Origin: Actinomycetospora sp. NBRC 106378
GTDB taxonomy: Bacteria; Actinomycetota; Actinomycetes; Mycobacteriales; Pseudonocardiaceae
Reading direction: 5' to 3'
Length of the DNA stretch: 64,000 bases
Assembly (NCBI RefSeq): GCF_030269685.1
Contig: NZ_BSTT01000021.1
Coordinates: 1-64,000, forward strand
Shown: positions 8,497-16,196 of the stretch, piece after piece
Layout of the letters: each line of letters starts with the position of its first letter
Position numbering within the stretch: position 1 is the first letter of the stretch
Notes under the pieces: model-generated
Databases searched by the model: none
What the model saw: the letters and a program-made list of their open reading frames with translations, nothing else
What the model was told of the DNA's origin: nothing
Program-made: the position numbers and the translations under genes

Positions 8497-9113
8497 CCGG
8501 CGTGCTCGTGGTGGACGACCACGCCGTCGTCCGGCAGGGCCTCGTCGCACTGATCTCCACGGTCGACGACCTGCACGTCGTCGGGCAGGCGAGCGACGGC
8601 GAGGCCGCCGTCGAGCTCGTGGCGGCGCTGCGACCCGACGTCGTCCTGATGGACCTGTCGATGCCGGGCACCGACGGGGCGACGGCCACCGGCCGCATCC
8701 GGGCAGCGGCACCCGAGGTCCGCGTCCTCGTGCTCACCTCGTTCGCCGACCAGCGCCACGTCCTCGCCGCGCTCGACGCGGGCGCCGACGGATACCTGCT
8801 CAAGCACGCCGAGCCGGAGACGATCCTCGAGGGACTGCGCCAGGTCGCCCGCGGGGAGGCCCCGCTCGACGGCCGGGCCGCCCGTGTGCTCCTGAGCTCC
8901 CGGTCCGACCCGCCCCGCACCGTCGACCTCACCGACCGCGAGTCCGAGGTGCTCCTGCTGGTCGCCGACGGCCTGGGCAACAAGCAGATCGCCCGCCGGC
9001 TCGCGATCACCGAGCGCACCGTGAAGAACCACCTGACGCACATCTACCAACGTCTGGGCGTCACCGACCGCACCCAGGCCGCGCTCTGGACGGAGCGTCA
9101 CCTGCGCTCGTGA
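8493..9113 (+). CDS. NarL/LuxR-family response regulator
   Basis: A 206-residue regulator. The receiver domain (residues 1-120) has the acidic pair in VVDDH, phosphoacceptor Asp54 in VVLMDLSMPG, and a Lys in YLLKHA. The LuxR-type helix-turn-helix follows: LTDRESEVLLLVADGLGNKQIARRL and TVKNHLTHIYQRLGV. It is the cognate partner of the kinase with which it overlaps by 4 bases. Its 3' end overlaps the convergent SDR gene by 16 bases, which is unusual and could couple their expression through antisense pairing. Confidence 0.9.
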   Translation: MTGVLVVDDHAVVRQGLVALISTVDDLHVVGQASDGEAAVELVAALRPDVVLMDLSMPGTDGATATGRIRAAAPEVRVLVLTSFADQRHVLAALDAGADGYLLKHAEPETILEGLRQVARGEAPLDGRAARVLLSSRSDPPRTVDLTDRESEVLLLVADGLGNKQIARRLAITERTVKNHLTHIYQRLGVTDRTQAALWTERHLRS

Positions 9114-9781
9114 CCGTCCCCGGGCGCCACCGTGACCTCCTCCTCGCCGCGGTCGAGCGCGTCCAGCGCCGCCTCGGCCACCGTGTCGGCGGACTGCCAC
9201 CGCCACGCCGGCAGGTGCGCGGACTCCTCGCCCGAGCGCTCGTGGAAGGCGGTGGCGGTGCGGCCCGGGCGCACCACGGTCACGCGGATCTCGTGCTGCT
9301 CACCCTCGTGCCGGGCCGCCCGGGACAGGGTCTCCAGGTAGGCCTTGCCCGCGGCGTAGGCGGCGGTCGCCGGGTCGTCCCGGCCCGCGGCGGTCGAGGA
9401 GACGTTGATGATCCCGCTGCCGGGCGCCATCTCGCGCAGTGCGGCCGCCGTCAGGCGGGTGGGGGCGAGGACGTTGAGCAGGACCGCGTCGTCGAGGTCG
9501 TCGTGGGTCTGCTCCCCCAGCTCGCCGTAGGTCGCCGCGCCGGCGTTGTTCACGAGCAGGTCGACCCCGCCGAGTTCCGCCTCCACCCGGTCGAGCCCCT
9601 CGGAGGTCGTCAGGTCGGCGACGACGACGCGCACCGGCACGTCCAGCTCGGCGGCCAGCGCGGTCAGGGCCTCCTCGGACCGGGCGACCAGGACGAGGGG
9701 GTGGCCACGCGCGGCGAGCGCCCGCGCGAACGCCTCACCGATCCCGGAGGACGCACCCGTCACGAGTGCGGAGGACATCAC
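9098..9781 (-). CDS. Short-chain dehydrogenase/reductase, paralogue of the 6.3-kb SDR
   Basis: A 227-residue SDR with TGASSGIG at the start, NNAG, the NVSSTAAG Ser and the YAAGK Tyr/Lys. It matches the SDR at 6345-7067 along its whole length, with a slightly shorter N-terminus and a different last ten residues. The start is GTG 9781 or ATG 9778. It follows the glycosyltransferase gene by 15 bases and is probably in the same transcript. Substrate unknown. Confidence 0.85.
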   Translation of the reverse strand: MMSSALVTGASSGIGEAFARALAARGHPLVLVARSEEALTALAAELDVPVRVVVADLTTSEGLDRVEAELGGVDLLVNNAGAATYGELGEQTHDDLDDAVLLNVLAPTRLTAAALREMAPGSGIINVSSTAAGRDDPATAAYAAGKAYLETLSRAARHEGEQHEIRVTVVRPGRTATAFHERSGEESAHLPAWRWQSADTVAEAALDALDRGEEEVTVAPGDGHERR

Positions 9782-9796
9782 CCAACCGGGTGACCG

Positions 9797-10858
9797 TTAT
9801 CGGTGGTCCGCAACCGCCTGGTGCACCACGGCCCGGATGTCGGACGCCATCTGCGCGCTGCTGTGGTGCTCGCGGACCCACGCGCGCCCGGCCTCCCCCA
9901 TCGCTCGCGCCCGCTCGGGGTCGTCGAGCAGCGCGCCGAGGGCGTCGGCCAGGGCGTCCGGGTCGTCCGGGTCGACGAGGACGCCGCGCGACGGGTCGAC
10001 CAGGGCCTCCATCGCCGCGGTCCGGGTCGCGACGACGGGTCGCCCGCTCGCCGCCGCCTCCAGCACCACCGTCGAACCGCTCCCCCGCGTCGTGGGGTGC
10101 AGCGCCAGCGCGACCACCGTCGACCGGCCGTACATCGCGCGGACCGCGCCCTCCATGCGGCGGCGGTGCACGACGCCGAGCTCCTCCGGGATCTCGACCC
10201 CGTCCATCGTCGTGCCGATCTCCAGCCGCACCGGCCGCCGGGTGGCGAGCCGCGAGACCGCCTCGACGAGCAGCGGGTGGTCGCGGGCCGCGTCGTCCCC
10301 GACCCCGGCGACCAGCGGTGTCGCCTCCGACCACGGTCGCGGGGCGAAGAACTCCGTGTCGATCCCGAGCCGGCACGGGTGTACGCGCGCCGGGTCGATC
10401 CCCCAGCCCTCGACCAGGTCGGTGTACATCCCCGGCCCGAGGGTGACGATGCCCGCGAACCGCCGCAGGGCCGTCCCGACGACGGGTCGCGCGGCCCGGG
10501 GGTACCGCTCCGGCCCCTCCACCCAGACCAGGCCCGAGACCACCGGCGGCCCGCCCGGGAGCAGGGCCGCCGGGAAACCGGTGCGCTCGTCCATGCAGTA
10601 CACCGCGTCGGCCCGTCGGCGGGCCCGGGCCCCGAGCAGCTCCGCCACCGGCTCGTACCCGTCGAGCCGGTTGCGGACCTTGCGGGCGACCCACGCCGCC
10701 CGTCCCGTCAGCGGCGGGCGGAACTCGAGCTCGACGTCGGGCTCGTCGGCCAGGTGGTGCAGGCCGTACGGGGTGCGGTCGGGGATCTCGCCGCGGGCGT
10801 GGGCGGCCGCGTGCGCCTCGACGTCCGACTGTTCGGGCAGCTCGATCCGGATCCGCAT
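9797..10858 (-). CDS. GT4-like glycosyltransferase
   Basis: A 353-residue GT-B fold glycosyltransferase. The C-terminal half carries the usual donor-site features: ALHPTTRGSGSTVVLEAAASGRPVVATRTAA (the E-x7-E type region, with GSTVVLEA) and GVLVDPDDPDALADAL. The N-terminal half is less conserved but has an acceptor-side GMYTDLVEGWGID loop and the RLGIDTEFF segment typical of GT4. The sugar donor and acceptor are unknown. It lies 14 bases after an aldo/keto reductase gene and leads into the SDR, so this could be a three-gene transcript. Confidence 0.8.
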   Translation of the reverse strand: MRIRIELPEQSDVEAHAAAHARGEIPDRTPYGLHHLADEPDVELEFRPPLTGRAAWVARKVRNRLDGYEPVAELLGARARRRADAVYCMDERTGFPAALLPGGPPVVSGLVWVEGPERYPRAARPVVGTALRRFAGIVTLGPGMYTDLVEGWGIDPARVHPCRLGIDTEFFAPRPWSEATPLVAGVGDDAARDHPLLVEAVSRLATRRPVRLEIGTTMDGVEIPEELGVVHRRRMEGAVRAMYGRSTVVALALHPTTRGSGSTVVLEAAASGRPVVATRTAAMEALVDPSRGVLVDPDDPDALADALGALLDDPERARAMGEAGRAWVREHHSSAQMASDIRAVVHQAVADHR

Positions 10859-10872
10859 CGCCGCCGATCAGA

Positions 10873-11754
10873 TCACGAACCGAGGGCGTCCAGCTCGGCC
10901 ACCGCGTCGGCGGGGAGTTCCAGGCCGGCGCCCGCGACGTTCTCCCGCAGGTGGTCGACCGAGGAGGTGCCCGGGATCAGCAGGATGTTCGGCGAGCGCT
11001 GCAGCAGCCAGGCGAGCGCGACGGCCAGGCGCGAGGCCCCCAGTCGCGACGCGACCGCGTCGAGCTCCGCCGACTGCAACGGGGAGAAGCCGCCGAGCGG
11101 GAAGTAGGGCACGTACGCGATGTCCTGCGCGGCCAGCGAGTCGATCAGGGCGTCGTCGTCCCGGCGCGCGAGGTTGTACGGGTTCTGCACGCACACGACC
11201 GGCGCGATGCGCTGCGCGGCGGCGATCTGGTCGGCGTTCACCGTCGAGAGCCCGAGGTGCCGGATCTTGCCCTGCTGCTGGAGGTCGGCGAGCGTGCCGA
11301 AGCGCTCCTCGATCGGCTCCTGCGGCTGCGGGGTCATCGTGTCGGCGCCGCCGGGCATCCGGAGGTTGACGACGTCGAGGGTCTCCAGCCCGAGCCGCCG
11401 GAGGTTGTCGTCGACCGCCTGACGCAGCTGGTGCGGCTCGAGCGCCTGCGGCCAGCCACCCTGCTCGTCACGGAACGCACCGACCTTCGTGACGATGCGG
11501 AGGTCGTCCGGGTAGGGCGCGAGCGCCTCGCGGAGGATCTCGTTGGTGACGTGCGGGCCGTAGAAGTCCGACGTGTCGATGTGGTTGACGCCGAGCGCGA
11601 CCACCTCACGCAGGACCGCGATCGCGGCGTCGCGGTCGGCCGGCGGACCGAAGACGTGCGGGCCTGCGAGCTGCATCGCCCCGTAGCCGACGCGGGTGAC
11701 CTCGAGGTCGCCGAGGTGGTACGTGCCGCCGGGCAGTTCCGTCGTGATGGACAT
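10873..11754 (-). CDS. Aldo/keto reductase
   Basis: A 293-residue TIM-barrel oxidoreductase. The catalytic Asp and Tyr are in HIDTSDFYGPH and the Lys in VTKVGAF. The usual catalytic His is absent: the strand reads LDVVNLRMPG where others have LxxLH. This is typical of a subgroup of actinobacterial family members. NADPH-site features near the end (IPGTSSVDHLREN) are intact. It probably reduces a carbonyl, with unknown substrate. Confidence 0.85.
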   Translation of the reverse strand: MSITTELPGGTYHLGDLEVTRVGYGAMQLAGPHVFGPPADRDAAIAVLREVVALGVNHIDTSDFYGPHVTNEILREALAPYPDDLRIVTKVGAFRDEQGGWPQALEPHQLRQAVDDNLRRLGLETLDVVNLRMPGGADTMTPQPQEPIEERFGTLADLQQQGKIRHLGLSTVNADQIAAAQRIAPVVCVQNPYNLARRDDDALIDSLAAQDIAYVPYFPLGGFSPLQSAELDAVASRLGASRLAVALAWLLQRSPNILLIPGTSSVDHLRENVAGAGLELPADAVAELDALGS

Positions 11755-11825
11755 GGCCCCAGGCTGCCGCGTGGGACCCGACCCTGCGAGGGGAACGGAT
11801 GTCCTGGGACCGCGCGACCCACCGT

Positions 11826-11855
11826 CCCGCCGTCGGGAGGGGTCCCGACGGCGGG
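11826..11855. terminator. Perfect 12-bp hairpin terminator
   Basis: CCCGCCGTCGGG (11826-11837), a 6-base loop and CCCGACGGCGGG (11844-11855) pair perfectly. It lies 9 bases past the stop of the small secreted protein gene on the minus strand, and it could insulate the aldo/keto reductase gene that follows. Confidence 0.75.
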
Positions 11856-11863
11856 TGGTCGGA

Positions 11864-12211
11864 CTAGTTGACGGCGTCGATCGGCGAGGAGCAGGACTTG
11901 CTGCTCGACGCGGCGTTGCCGTGCTTGGCGCCGGAGAGGATCGGCAGCGACAGGATGTTGTCCTGGAGCGGGACCTGGATGCCCGCGACGTTCACCGGCA
12001 CGTTGTTGTTGCAGAGGTTCAGCGCGGTGTTCGGCGCGAAGTCGCTGGAGTTGATCAGGCCCTTCTGCACGGTCACGTCGCCGTGGTGGTGACCGTGGTG
12101 GGACCCGTGGTCGCCCGAGGGGTTGTCGCCGGCGAAGGCCATGCCGGCGCTGGAGACGAGGCCGGTGGAGATGACGGCGGTCGCGAGAACGGTCCTGCGC
12201 AGCGTCGACAT
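11864..12211 (-). CDS. Small secreted rodlin/chaplin-like surface protein
   Basis: A 115-residue exported protein. The signal peptide runs to about residue 27 (VISTGLVSSAGMAFA). A His-rich stretch follows (DHGSHHGHHHGD), then a region rich in Asn, Val and Leu (TALNLCNNNVPVNVAGIQVPLQ) with two Cys about 60 residues apart. Small size and composition resemble rodlin- and chaplin-like surface proteins of sporulating actinomycetes, but no exact family motif was found. The ATG at 12211 fits the AAAGGA ribosome site better than GTG 12220. Confidence 0.6.
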   Translation of the reverse strand: MSTLRRTVLATAVISTGLVSSAGMAFAGDNPSGDHGSHHGHHHGDVTVQKGLINSSDFAPNTALNLCNNNVPVNVAGIQVPLQDNILSLPILSGAKHGNAASSSKSCSSPIDAVN

Positions 12212-12428
12212 GACGTGCACGTCCTTTCGGGATCGGGGTCCGGACGGGGAACGGACCCGTCCACAAGACGTGTCGTCAACTGCACCGACCGCGGCAGGAC
12301 ACGGTTTCCGGACGCACTCCGCCGGATCGGGTGATCATGGTCGACCGAGCGTCGAGCACGGCCGGGTCGCGTCACCCGACGGCGCCGGACGGGGTCGACG
12401 CGGTGGTCACGCGTGGTGGGATGGATCG

Positions 12429-12827
12429 GTGCCGCACGTCTCCACGGTCGTCGCCCGCCCCTGGCGGCAGGTCTACGACTACGCCGCCGATCCCGCGAAC
12501 CTCCCGCTCTGGGCGGCCGGGCTGGCCTCCGCGGCGCTCGTGCCCGGCGACGACGGCTGGTGGACCGCCGACTCCCCCATGGGCACCGTCGGCGTGCGCT
12601 TCTGCTCCCGGAACACCTTCGGTGTGCTCGACCACGTCGTGCGCCTGCCCGACGGGACCGAGGTGCTCAACCCGATGCGGGTCGTCCCGTGGGGCGACGA
12701 CGCGGAGGTGGTCTTCAGCGTCCGGCCACGGACGGGGATGAGCGACGCCGACGTAGCGGCCGACGCCGAGCTGGTCGCGGCGGACCTGGCGACGCTCAAG
12801 GGGATCCTGGAGTCGGCAACCGGCTGA
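12429..12827 (+). CDS. SRPBCC (polyketide cyclase-like) family protein
   Basis: A 132-residue START/SRPBCC fold protein. The opening VPHVSTVVARPWRQVYDYAADPANLPLWA is the standard helix-grip beginning. The strands TADSPMGTVGVRFCSRNTFGVLDHVV and the final helix (VAADLATLKGILES) complete the fold. Such proteins bind small hydrophobic ligands, and no catalytic residues are evident. The start is GTG 12429. The stop lies in the first, partial unit of a tandem repeat. Confidence 0.75.
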   Translation: MPHVSTVVARPWRQVYDYAADPANLPLWAAGLASAALVPGDDGWWTADSPMGTVGVRFCSRNTFGVLDHVVRLPDGTEVLNPMRVVPWGDDAEVVFSVRPRTGMSDADVAADAELVAADLATLKGILESATG

Positions 12828-12894
12828 CGTCAGCGGTGGCACACGGCTGACGTCCGGTGTCAGCGGTGGCACACGGCTGACGTCCGGTGTCAGC
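12825..12894 (+). repeat. Tandem 30-bp direct repeat
   Basis: Two exact 30-base units (12831-12860 and 12861-12890), each starting CAGCGGTGGCACACGGCTGA and ending CGTCCGGTGT, with partial units on either side. The SRPBCC gene's stop codon is in the leading partial unit. Only two full copies without spacers are present, so it is not a CRISPR array. Confidence 0.85.
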
Positions 12895-12940
12895 AGCGCG
12901 CCACGCTCGATGCGCGCGCCGACGCACGGGGCCCGGACGC

Positions 12941-12987
12941 GACGACGGCGACCTGCTCGCACCGGGTGGGAGCAGGTCGCCATCGTC
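12941..12987. terminator. 18-bp hairpin, terminator-like
   Basis: GACGACGGCGACCTGCTC (12941-12958) pairs with GAGCAGGTCGCCATCGTC (12970-12987) with one mismatch and an 11-base loop. It lies about 60 bases beyond the stop of the minus-strand Gly/Pro-rich gene and beyond the plus-strand SRPBCC gene, so it can serve both. Confidence 0.65.
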
Positions 12988-13046
12988 GAAGCGGAGCACC
13001 GCCCCGGCCGCAGGGAGCACGGCCGGGGCGGTGGGGTGGGGTCGGC

Positions 13047-13694
13047 TCAGCCGGCCGGCGCGGGGGCCGGGGCGGCCGGGGCCTGCCCGTTCGGCGCCGC
13101 GGGTGCGGCCGGGGCCTGCCCGTTCGGCGCCGCCGGAGCGGCCGGGGCCTGCCCGTTCGGCGCCGCCGGAGCGGCCGGGGCCTGCCCGTTCGGCGCCGCC
13201 GGAGCGGCCGGGGCCTGCCCGTTGGGCGCGGCCGGGGCGGCCGGCGCCTGGCCGTTCGGCGCCGCCGGGGCCCGGCCGGCCGGCGGCGGCGGCGGGGTCG
13301 GGGCGCAGCGCCCGGGACCGCCGGCCGGACCACCCGGAGCACCCGGGCCACCCGGAGCCGCGGGGCCACCGGCCGGACCGCCGGGCCCACCCGGGCCGGG
13401 TGCACCCGGGCCGCCCGGTCCACCCGGCCCGCCGTCGGGACCCTGCTGCGAGGCCATCGCCACCGGCCCGGCGTCACCGACCCCGCCGGGGCCCGACAGC
13501 GAGGTCCCCAGCGGCGTCGCCAGCAGCACGACGCCCGCCACCACCAGGCCGAGCACGAAGGCCCCGACCGTGCCGAGGATCCCGATCGCCCGACCACGCG
13601 GCCGGCGTTCCCGCGTCGAGTCCCGGAAGCGGGCCCAGCGCGACCGCTGCGGCACCGGCTCCACGGGGGAGGTCTCTGGGTCGTAGTCGCTCAT
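13047..13694 (-). CDS. Single-pass membrane protein with collagen-like and NGQAPAAPAAP repeats
   Basis: A 215-residue protein: a basic N-terminal cytoplasmic part (RSRWARFRDSTRERRPRGR), one membrane helix near residues 37-60, a Gly/Pro-rich collagen-like stretch (PGGPGGPGAPGPGGPGGP), then six NGQ-led repeats of an 11-residue unit to the end. It is probably a surface stalk or wall-spanning linker. The DNA repeats have a 33-base period. It is divergent from the OmpR-type regulator across a promoter full of TTCAG boxes, so that system may control it. No catalytic domain. Confidence 0.7.
   Translation of the reverse strand: MSDYDPETSPVEPVPQRSRWARFRDSTRERRPRGRAIGILGTVGAFVLGLVVAGVVLLATPLGTSLSGPGGVGDAGPVAMASQQGPDGGPGGPGGPGAPGPGGPGGPAGGPAAPGGPGAPGGPAGGPGRCAPTPPPPPAGRAPAAPNGQAPAAPAAPNGQAPAAPAAPNGQAPAAPAAPNGQAPAAPAAPNGQAPAAPAAPNGQAPAAPAPAPAG
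13060..13272 (-). repeat. 33-bp coding tandem repeats
   Basis: About six near-identical 33-base units encoding NGQAPAAPAAP at the C-terminus of the Gly/Pro-rich protein. Units differ by a few third-position changes. Copy number probably varies between strains through slippage. Confidence 0.85.
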
Positions 13695-13760
13695 CGAACG
13701 TCCTCATCCGTCTCGTTCGTCCCGCGATTCCGCGGCTGAGGACGACCATCGGCGGCGGAC

Positions 13761-13834
13761 CTGAAGCCACCCTGAGGTCGGAGGCGGCCCCGCCGTTCCT
13801 CAGCTGGGCTTCAGCGACTTCAGGCGCAGTTCAG
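13761..13834. promoter_or_regulatory. Array of TTCAG/CTGAA boxes, candidate response-regulator sites
   Basis: The divergent promoter between the Gly/Pro-rich gene and the OmpR-type regulator holds TTCAG at 13810, 13819 and 13830 (9 and 11 bases apart), a related CCTCAGC at 13797-13803, and on the other strand CTGAAG (13761) and CTGAGG (13772). Direct repeats at about one helical turn are how OmpR/PhoB-type regulators bind, so autoregulation and control of both genes is likely. Confidence 0.5.
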
Positions 13835-13858
13835 TCGCGCCTGGTGGGATGGCACGTC

Positions 13859-14572
13859 ATGGGTGGTCAGACGGATCCGAACGCGCCGCGCGTGCTGGTC
13901 GTGGAGGACGAGGCGACCGTGCGGGAGTCGATCGTGCGGGCGCTCAACCGCTCCGGGCACGTCGCCCGCGGCCTTCCCGACGGCGGGTCGCTCGAGGAGA
14001 CCCTCGAGGGGTTCCGGCCCGACCTCGTGATCCTCGACGTCATGCTCCCGGGCCGCGACGGGTTCGACCTGCTCACCGTCGTCCGCGACCGCACCGACGC
14101 AGGCATCGTCATGGTGACCGCGCGCGACGCGCTCGACGACCGACTGCGCGGCCTCGACACGGGCGCGGACGACTACGTCGTGAAGCCGTTCCTGCTCGAG
14201 GAGCTCGCGAGCCGGGTGCGCGCGGTCCTGCGGCGGCGCGGCCGGACGCCGACCGCCCTCGTCGTCGGGGACCTCGTGATCGACGAGGACGCGGGCGTCG
14301 CCACACGGGCGGGCGCGCCGCTGAAGCTGACGGCGACCGAGCTGCGGCTGCTGCGCTACCTCGCCGAGCAGCGGGGACGCACCGTGAGCAAGAACCAGAT
14401 CCTCACGCAGGTGTGGGGCTACGACGCGTACGACCCGAACCTCGTCGAGGTCCACCTCTCCGCGCTGCGCCGCAAGCTCGAGGCCCACGGACCGCGCATC
14501 GTGCACACCAGTCGGGGCCTGGGCTACACGCTGCGCGCGACCGACGCCGACCCGGCCGGGGCACCGTCGTGA
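13859..14572 (+). CDS. OmpR/PhoB-family response regulator
   Basis: A 237-residue regulator. The receiver domain has VVEDE, phosphoacceptor Asp60 in LVILDVMLPGRDG, a Thr in MVTARD and Lys109 in YVVKPF. It is followed by a winged-helix DNA-binding domain (LTATELRLLRYLAEQRGRTVSKNQIL, then VEVHLSALRRKLE and IVHTSRGLGYTL). Its stop overlaps the sensor kinase start by 4 bases. It starts at ATG 13859. Confidence 0.92.
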   Translation: MGGQTDPNAPRVLVVEDEATVRESIVRALNRSGHVARGLPDGGSLEETLEGFRPDLVILDVMLPGRDGFDLLTVVRDRTDAGIVMVTARDALDDRLRGLDTGADDYVVKPFLLEELASRVRAVLRRRGRTPTALVVGDLVIDEDAGVATRAGAPLKLTATELRLLRYLAEQRGRTVSKNQILTQVWGYDAYDPNLVEVHLSALRRKLEAHGPRIVHTSRGLGYTLRATDADPAGAPS

Positions 14573-16122
14573 GCGGCCTGCGCGACCGCCTCCGTCGTCG
14601 GGACCCCTCGGCCGTCCCGGCCCGGTCGCTGCGCTTCCGCGTCACCGCGACGGTCGTCGCCGTCATGGTGGTGACGCTGCTGGTGGCCGGGGTCGTGCTC
14701 GACCTCGTGCTCTCCGCGGCGCTCGAACGCGACCAGCAGGACCGGCTGAGCGAGCGGGCGGCCCGGGTCGACCAGCTGGTCGCCCAGCAGGTGCCCGCCG
14801 ACGAGATGGTGGCCCTGCTCAACGGGCAGGGCGTGCAGGCGGTCCGGATCGCCGCGGGCGGCGCGGTGCTGCAGGGGGTGCCGACGCCCCCGGCGCCGCC
14901 CGACGGCGGGCCGGCGGGACGGGCCGACGGTCCCCGCCCCGGACCGCCGCCCGTGCGCTCCGGACAGACCCTGAGCATCACGCGACCCCTCGCGGACGGC
15001 ACCGCCATCGTGCTCTCGTCCGACCGCGGCGAGGTCGAGGCCGTGGTGTACCGGCTGCGCGGCGTCATGATCGGGGTGGGTCTGGTCGGGGTGATCGGCT
15101 CGGCGCTGCTGCTGTTCAGCGGGGTCACCGCGGCCCTGCGCCCCCTCGACGCCATGACGCGGGTGGCGCGCGCGATCACCACCGGCGACCGCGGGCGTCG
15201 CCTCCGACCGTCGAGCGCCGACACCGAGATCGGCCGGACCGCCGCCGCGTTCGACGAGATGCTCGACGCCCTCGACGCCGCCCAGGCCCGGTCCGACGGC
15301 GCCGCCCGGCGCGAGCGGGCGGCCGCCGAGGAGGCCCGCCGCTCGGAGACGACGACCCGCCGCTTCCTCTCCGACGCGGCCCACGAGCTGCGGACCCCGC
15401 TCGCCGGGATGCAGACCCTCGCCGAGACGCTGGTGCGCGACTCCGACGAGGACCGCGAGGTGCGCGAGGAGCTCGCGATCGCCCTCGTCCGGGAGACCTC
15501 GCGGGCCTCGTCGCTGGTCACCGACATGCTCGACCTCGCGCGCATCGAGGGCGGGCAGGAGCTCGCGCGGGAGGACGTCGACCTCGTCGTCCTCGCCCGG
15601 GAGCAGGCCGACCACCTCCGGCTCGTGAGCCCGGACCTCGACGTCGAGGTGGACGCCGACGGACCCGTCGTCGCGCCGGTCGACGCCGAGAAGATGCGCC
15701 GGGTGCTGGTCAACCTGCTCGGCAACGCCCGACGTCACGTCCGCGACGGCGGGTCGGTACGGATCTCGCTGTCGGCCGACGGGGACTCCGCCCGGGCCGT
15801 CGTGCACAACGACGGCGAGCCCATCGCCGGCGAGGACCGGGACCGGATCTTCGACCGGCTGGTCCGCCTCGACGAGGCCCGGGCGCGCGACGGCGGCGGG
15901 GCCGGGCTGGGGCTCTCGATCGCCCGCGCCCTCGTGCGCGCGCACGACGGGGACCTCGTCTACCGCGCCGCCCCGGACGGTTCGGACTTCGTCCTGACGG
16001 TGCCGCTCGCAGCCGGGACCCCGGTGCCGGGACCGGAGCCGACCCCGGTCCCGGCTCCGGTCCCGGCTCCGGTCCCGGCGCAGGCGAGCACGCTGGGCCA
16101 CGTGCGTCCGCCGATTGGTTGA
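14569..16122 (+). CDS. Sensor histidine kinase (HisKA/HATPase_c) with HAMP
   Basis: A 517-residue kinase with two membrane helices (about 25-48 and 164-188) around a periplasm-facing domain that holds a Pro-rich segment (PTPPAPPDGGPAGR). A HAMP domain follows (TAALRPLDAMTRVARAI), then HisKA with His272 in FLSDAAHELRTPLAG, and HATPase motifs LVNLLGNARRHV, NDGEPI and GGGAGLGLSIA. The tail ends in PVPAPVPAPVPA repeats. It is the cognate of the regulator it overlaps. The signal is unknown; the neighbouring surface protein hints at an envelope cue. Confidence 0.92.
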   Translation: MSGLRDRLRRRDPSAVPARSLRFRVTATVVAVMVVTLLVAGVVLDLVLSAALERDQQDRLSERAARVDQLVAQQVPADEMVALLNGQGVQAVRIAAGGAVLQGVPTPPAPPDGGPAGRADGPRPGPPPVRSGQTLSITRPLADGTAIVLSSDRGEVEAVVYRLRGVMIGVGLVGVIGSALLLFSGVTAALRPLDAMTRVARAITTGDRGRRLRPSSADTEIGRTAAAFDEMLDALDAAQARSDGAARRERAAAEEARRSETTTRRFLSDAAHELRTPLAGMQTLAETLVRDSDEDREVREELAIALVRETSRASSLVTDMLDLARIEGGQELAREDVDLVVLAREQADHLRLVSPDLDVEVDADGPVVAPVDAEKMRRVLVNLLGNARRHVRDGGSVRISLSADGDSARAVVHNDGEPIAGEDRDRIFDRLVRLDEARARDGGGAGLGLSIARALVRAHDGDLVYRAAPDGSDFVLTVPLAAGTPVPGPEPTPVPAPVPAPVPAQASTLGHVRPPIG

Positions 16123-16196
16123 AATGGGTCCTTCCCCCGATCGTGCTCGGCTCGTTACGCTCCGGTGACACGCGCCAGAGTGCTTCCGGGGGTGGG

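Noticed and set aside
5017-8712. A 1231-codon minus-strand open frame
   Set aside because: It overlaps the methyltransferase, DUF305, SDR and kinase genes in the wrong frame and has shadow composition throughout.
11864-12211. A true chaplin
   Set aside because: It lacks the chaplin domain pattern of Gly-Asn-rich strands with closely paired Cys. It is reported only as rodlin/chaplin-like.
12831-12890. CRISPR array
   Set aside because: Only two directly adjacent 30-base units without spacers and no cas genes in the window.
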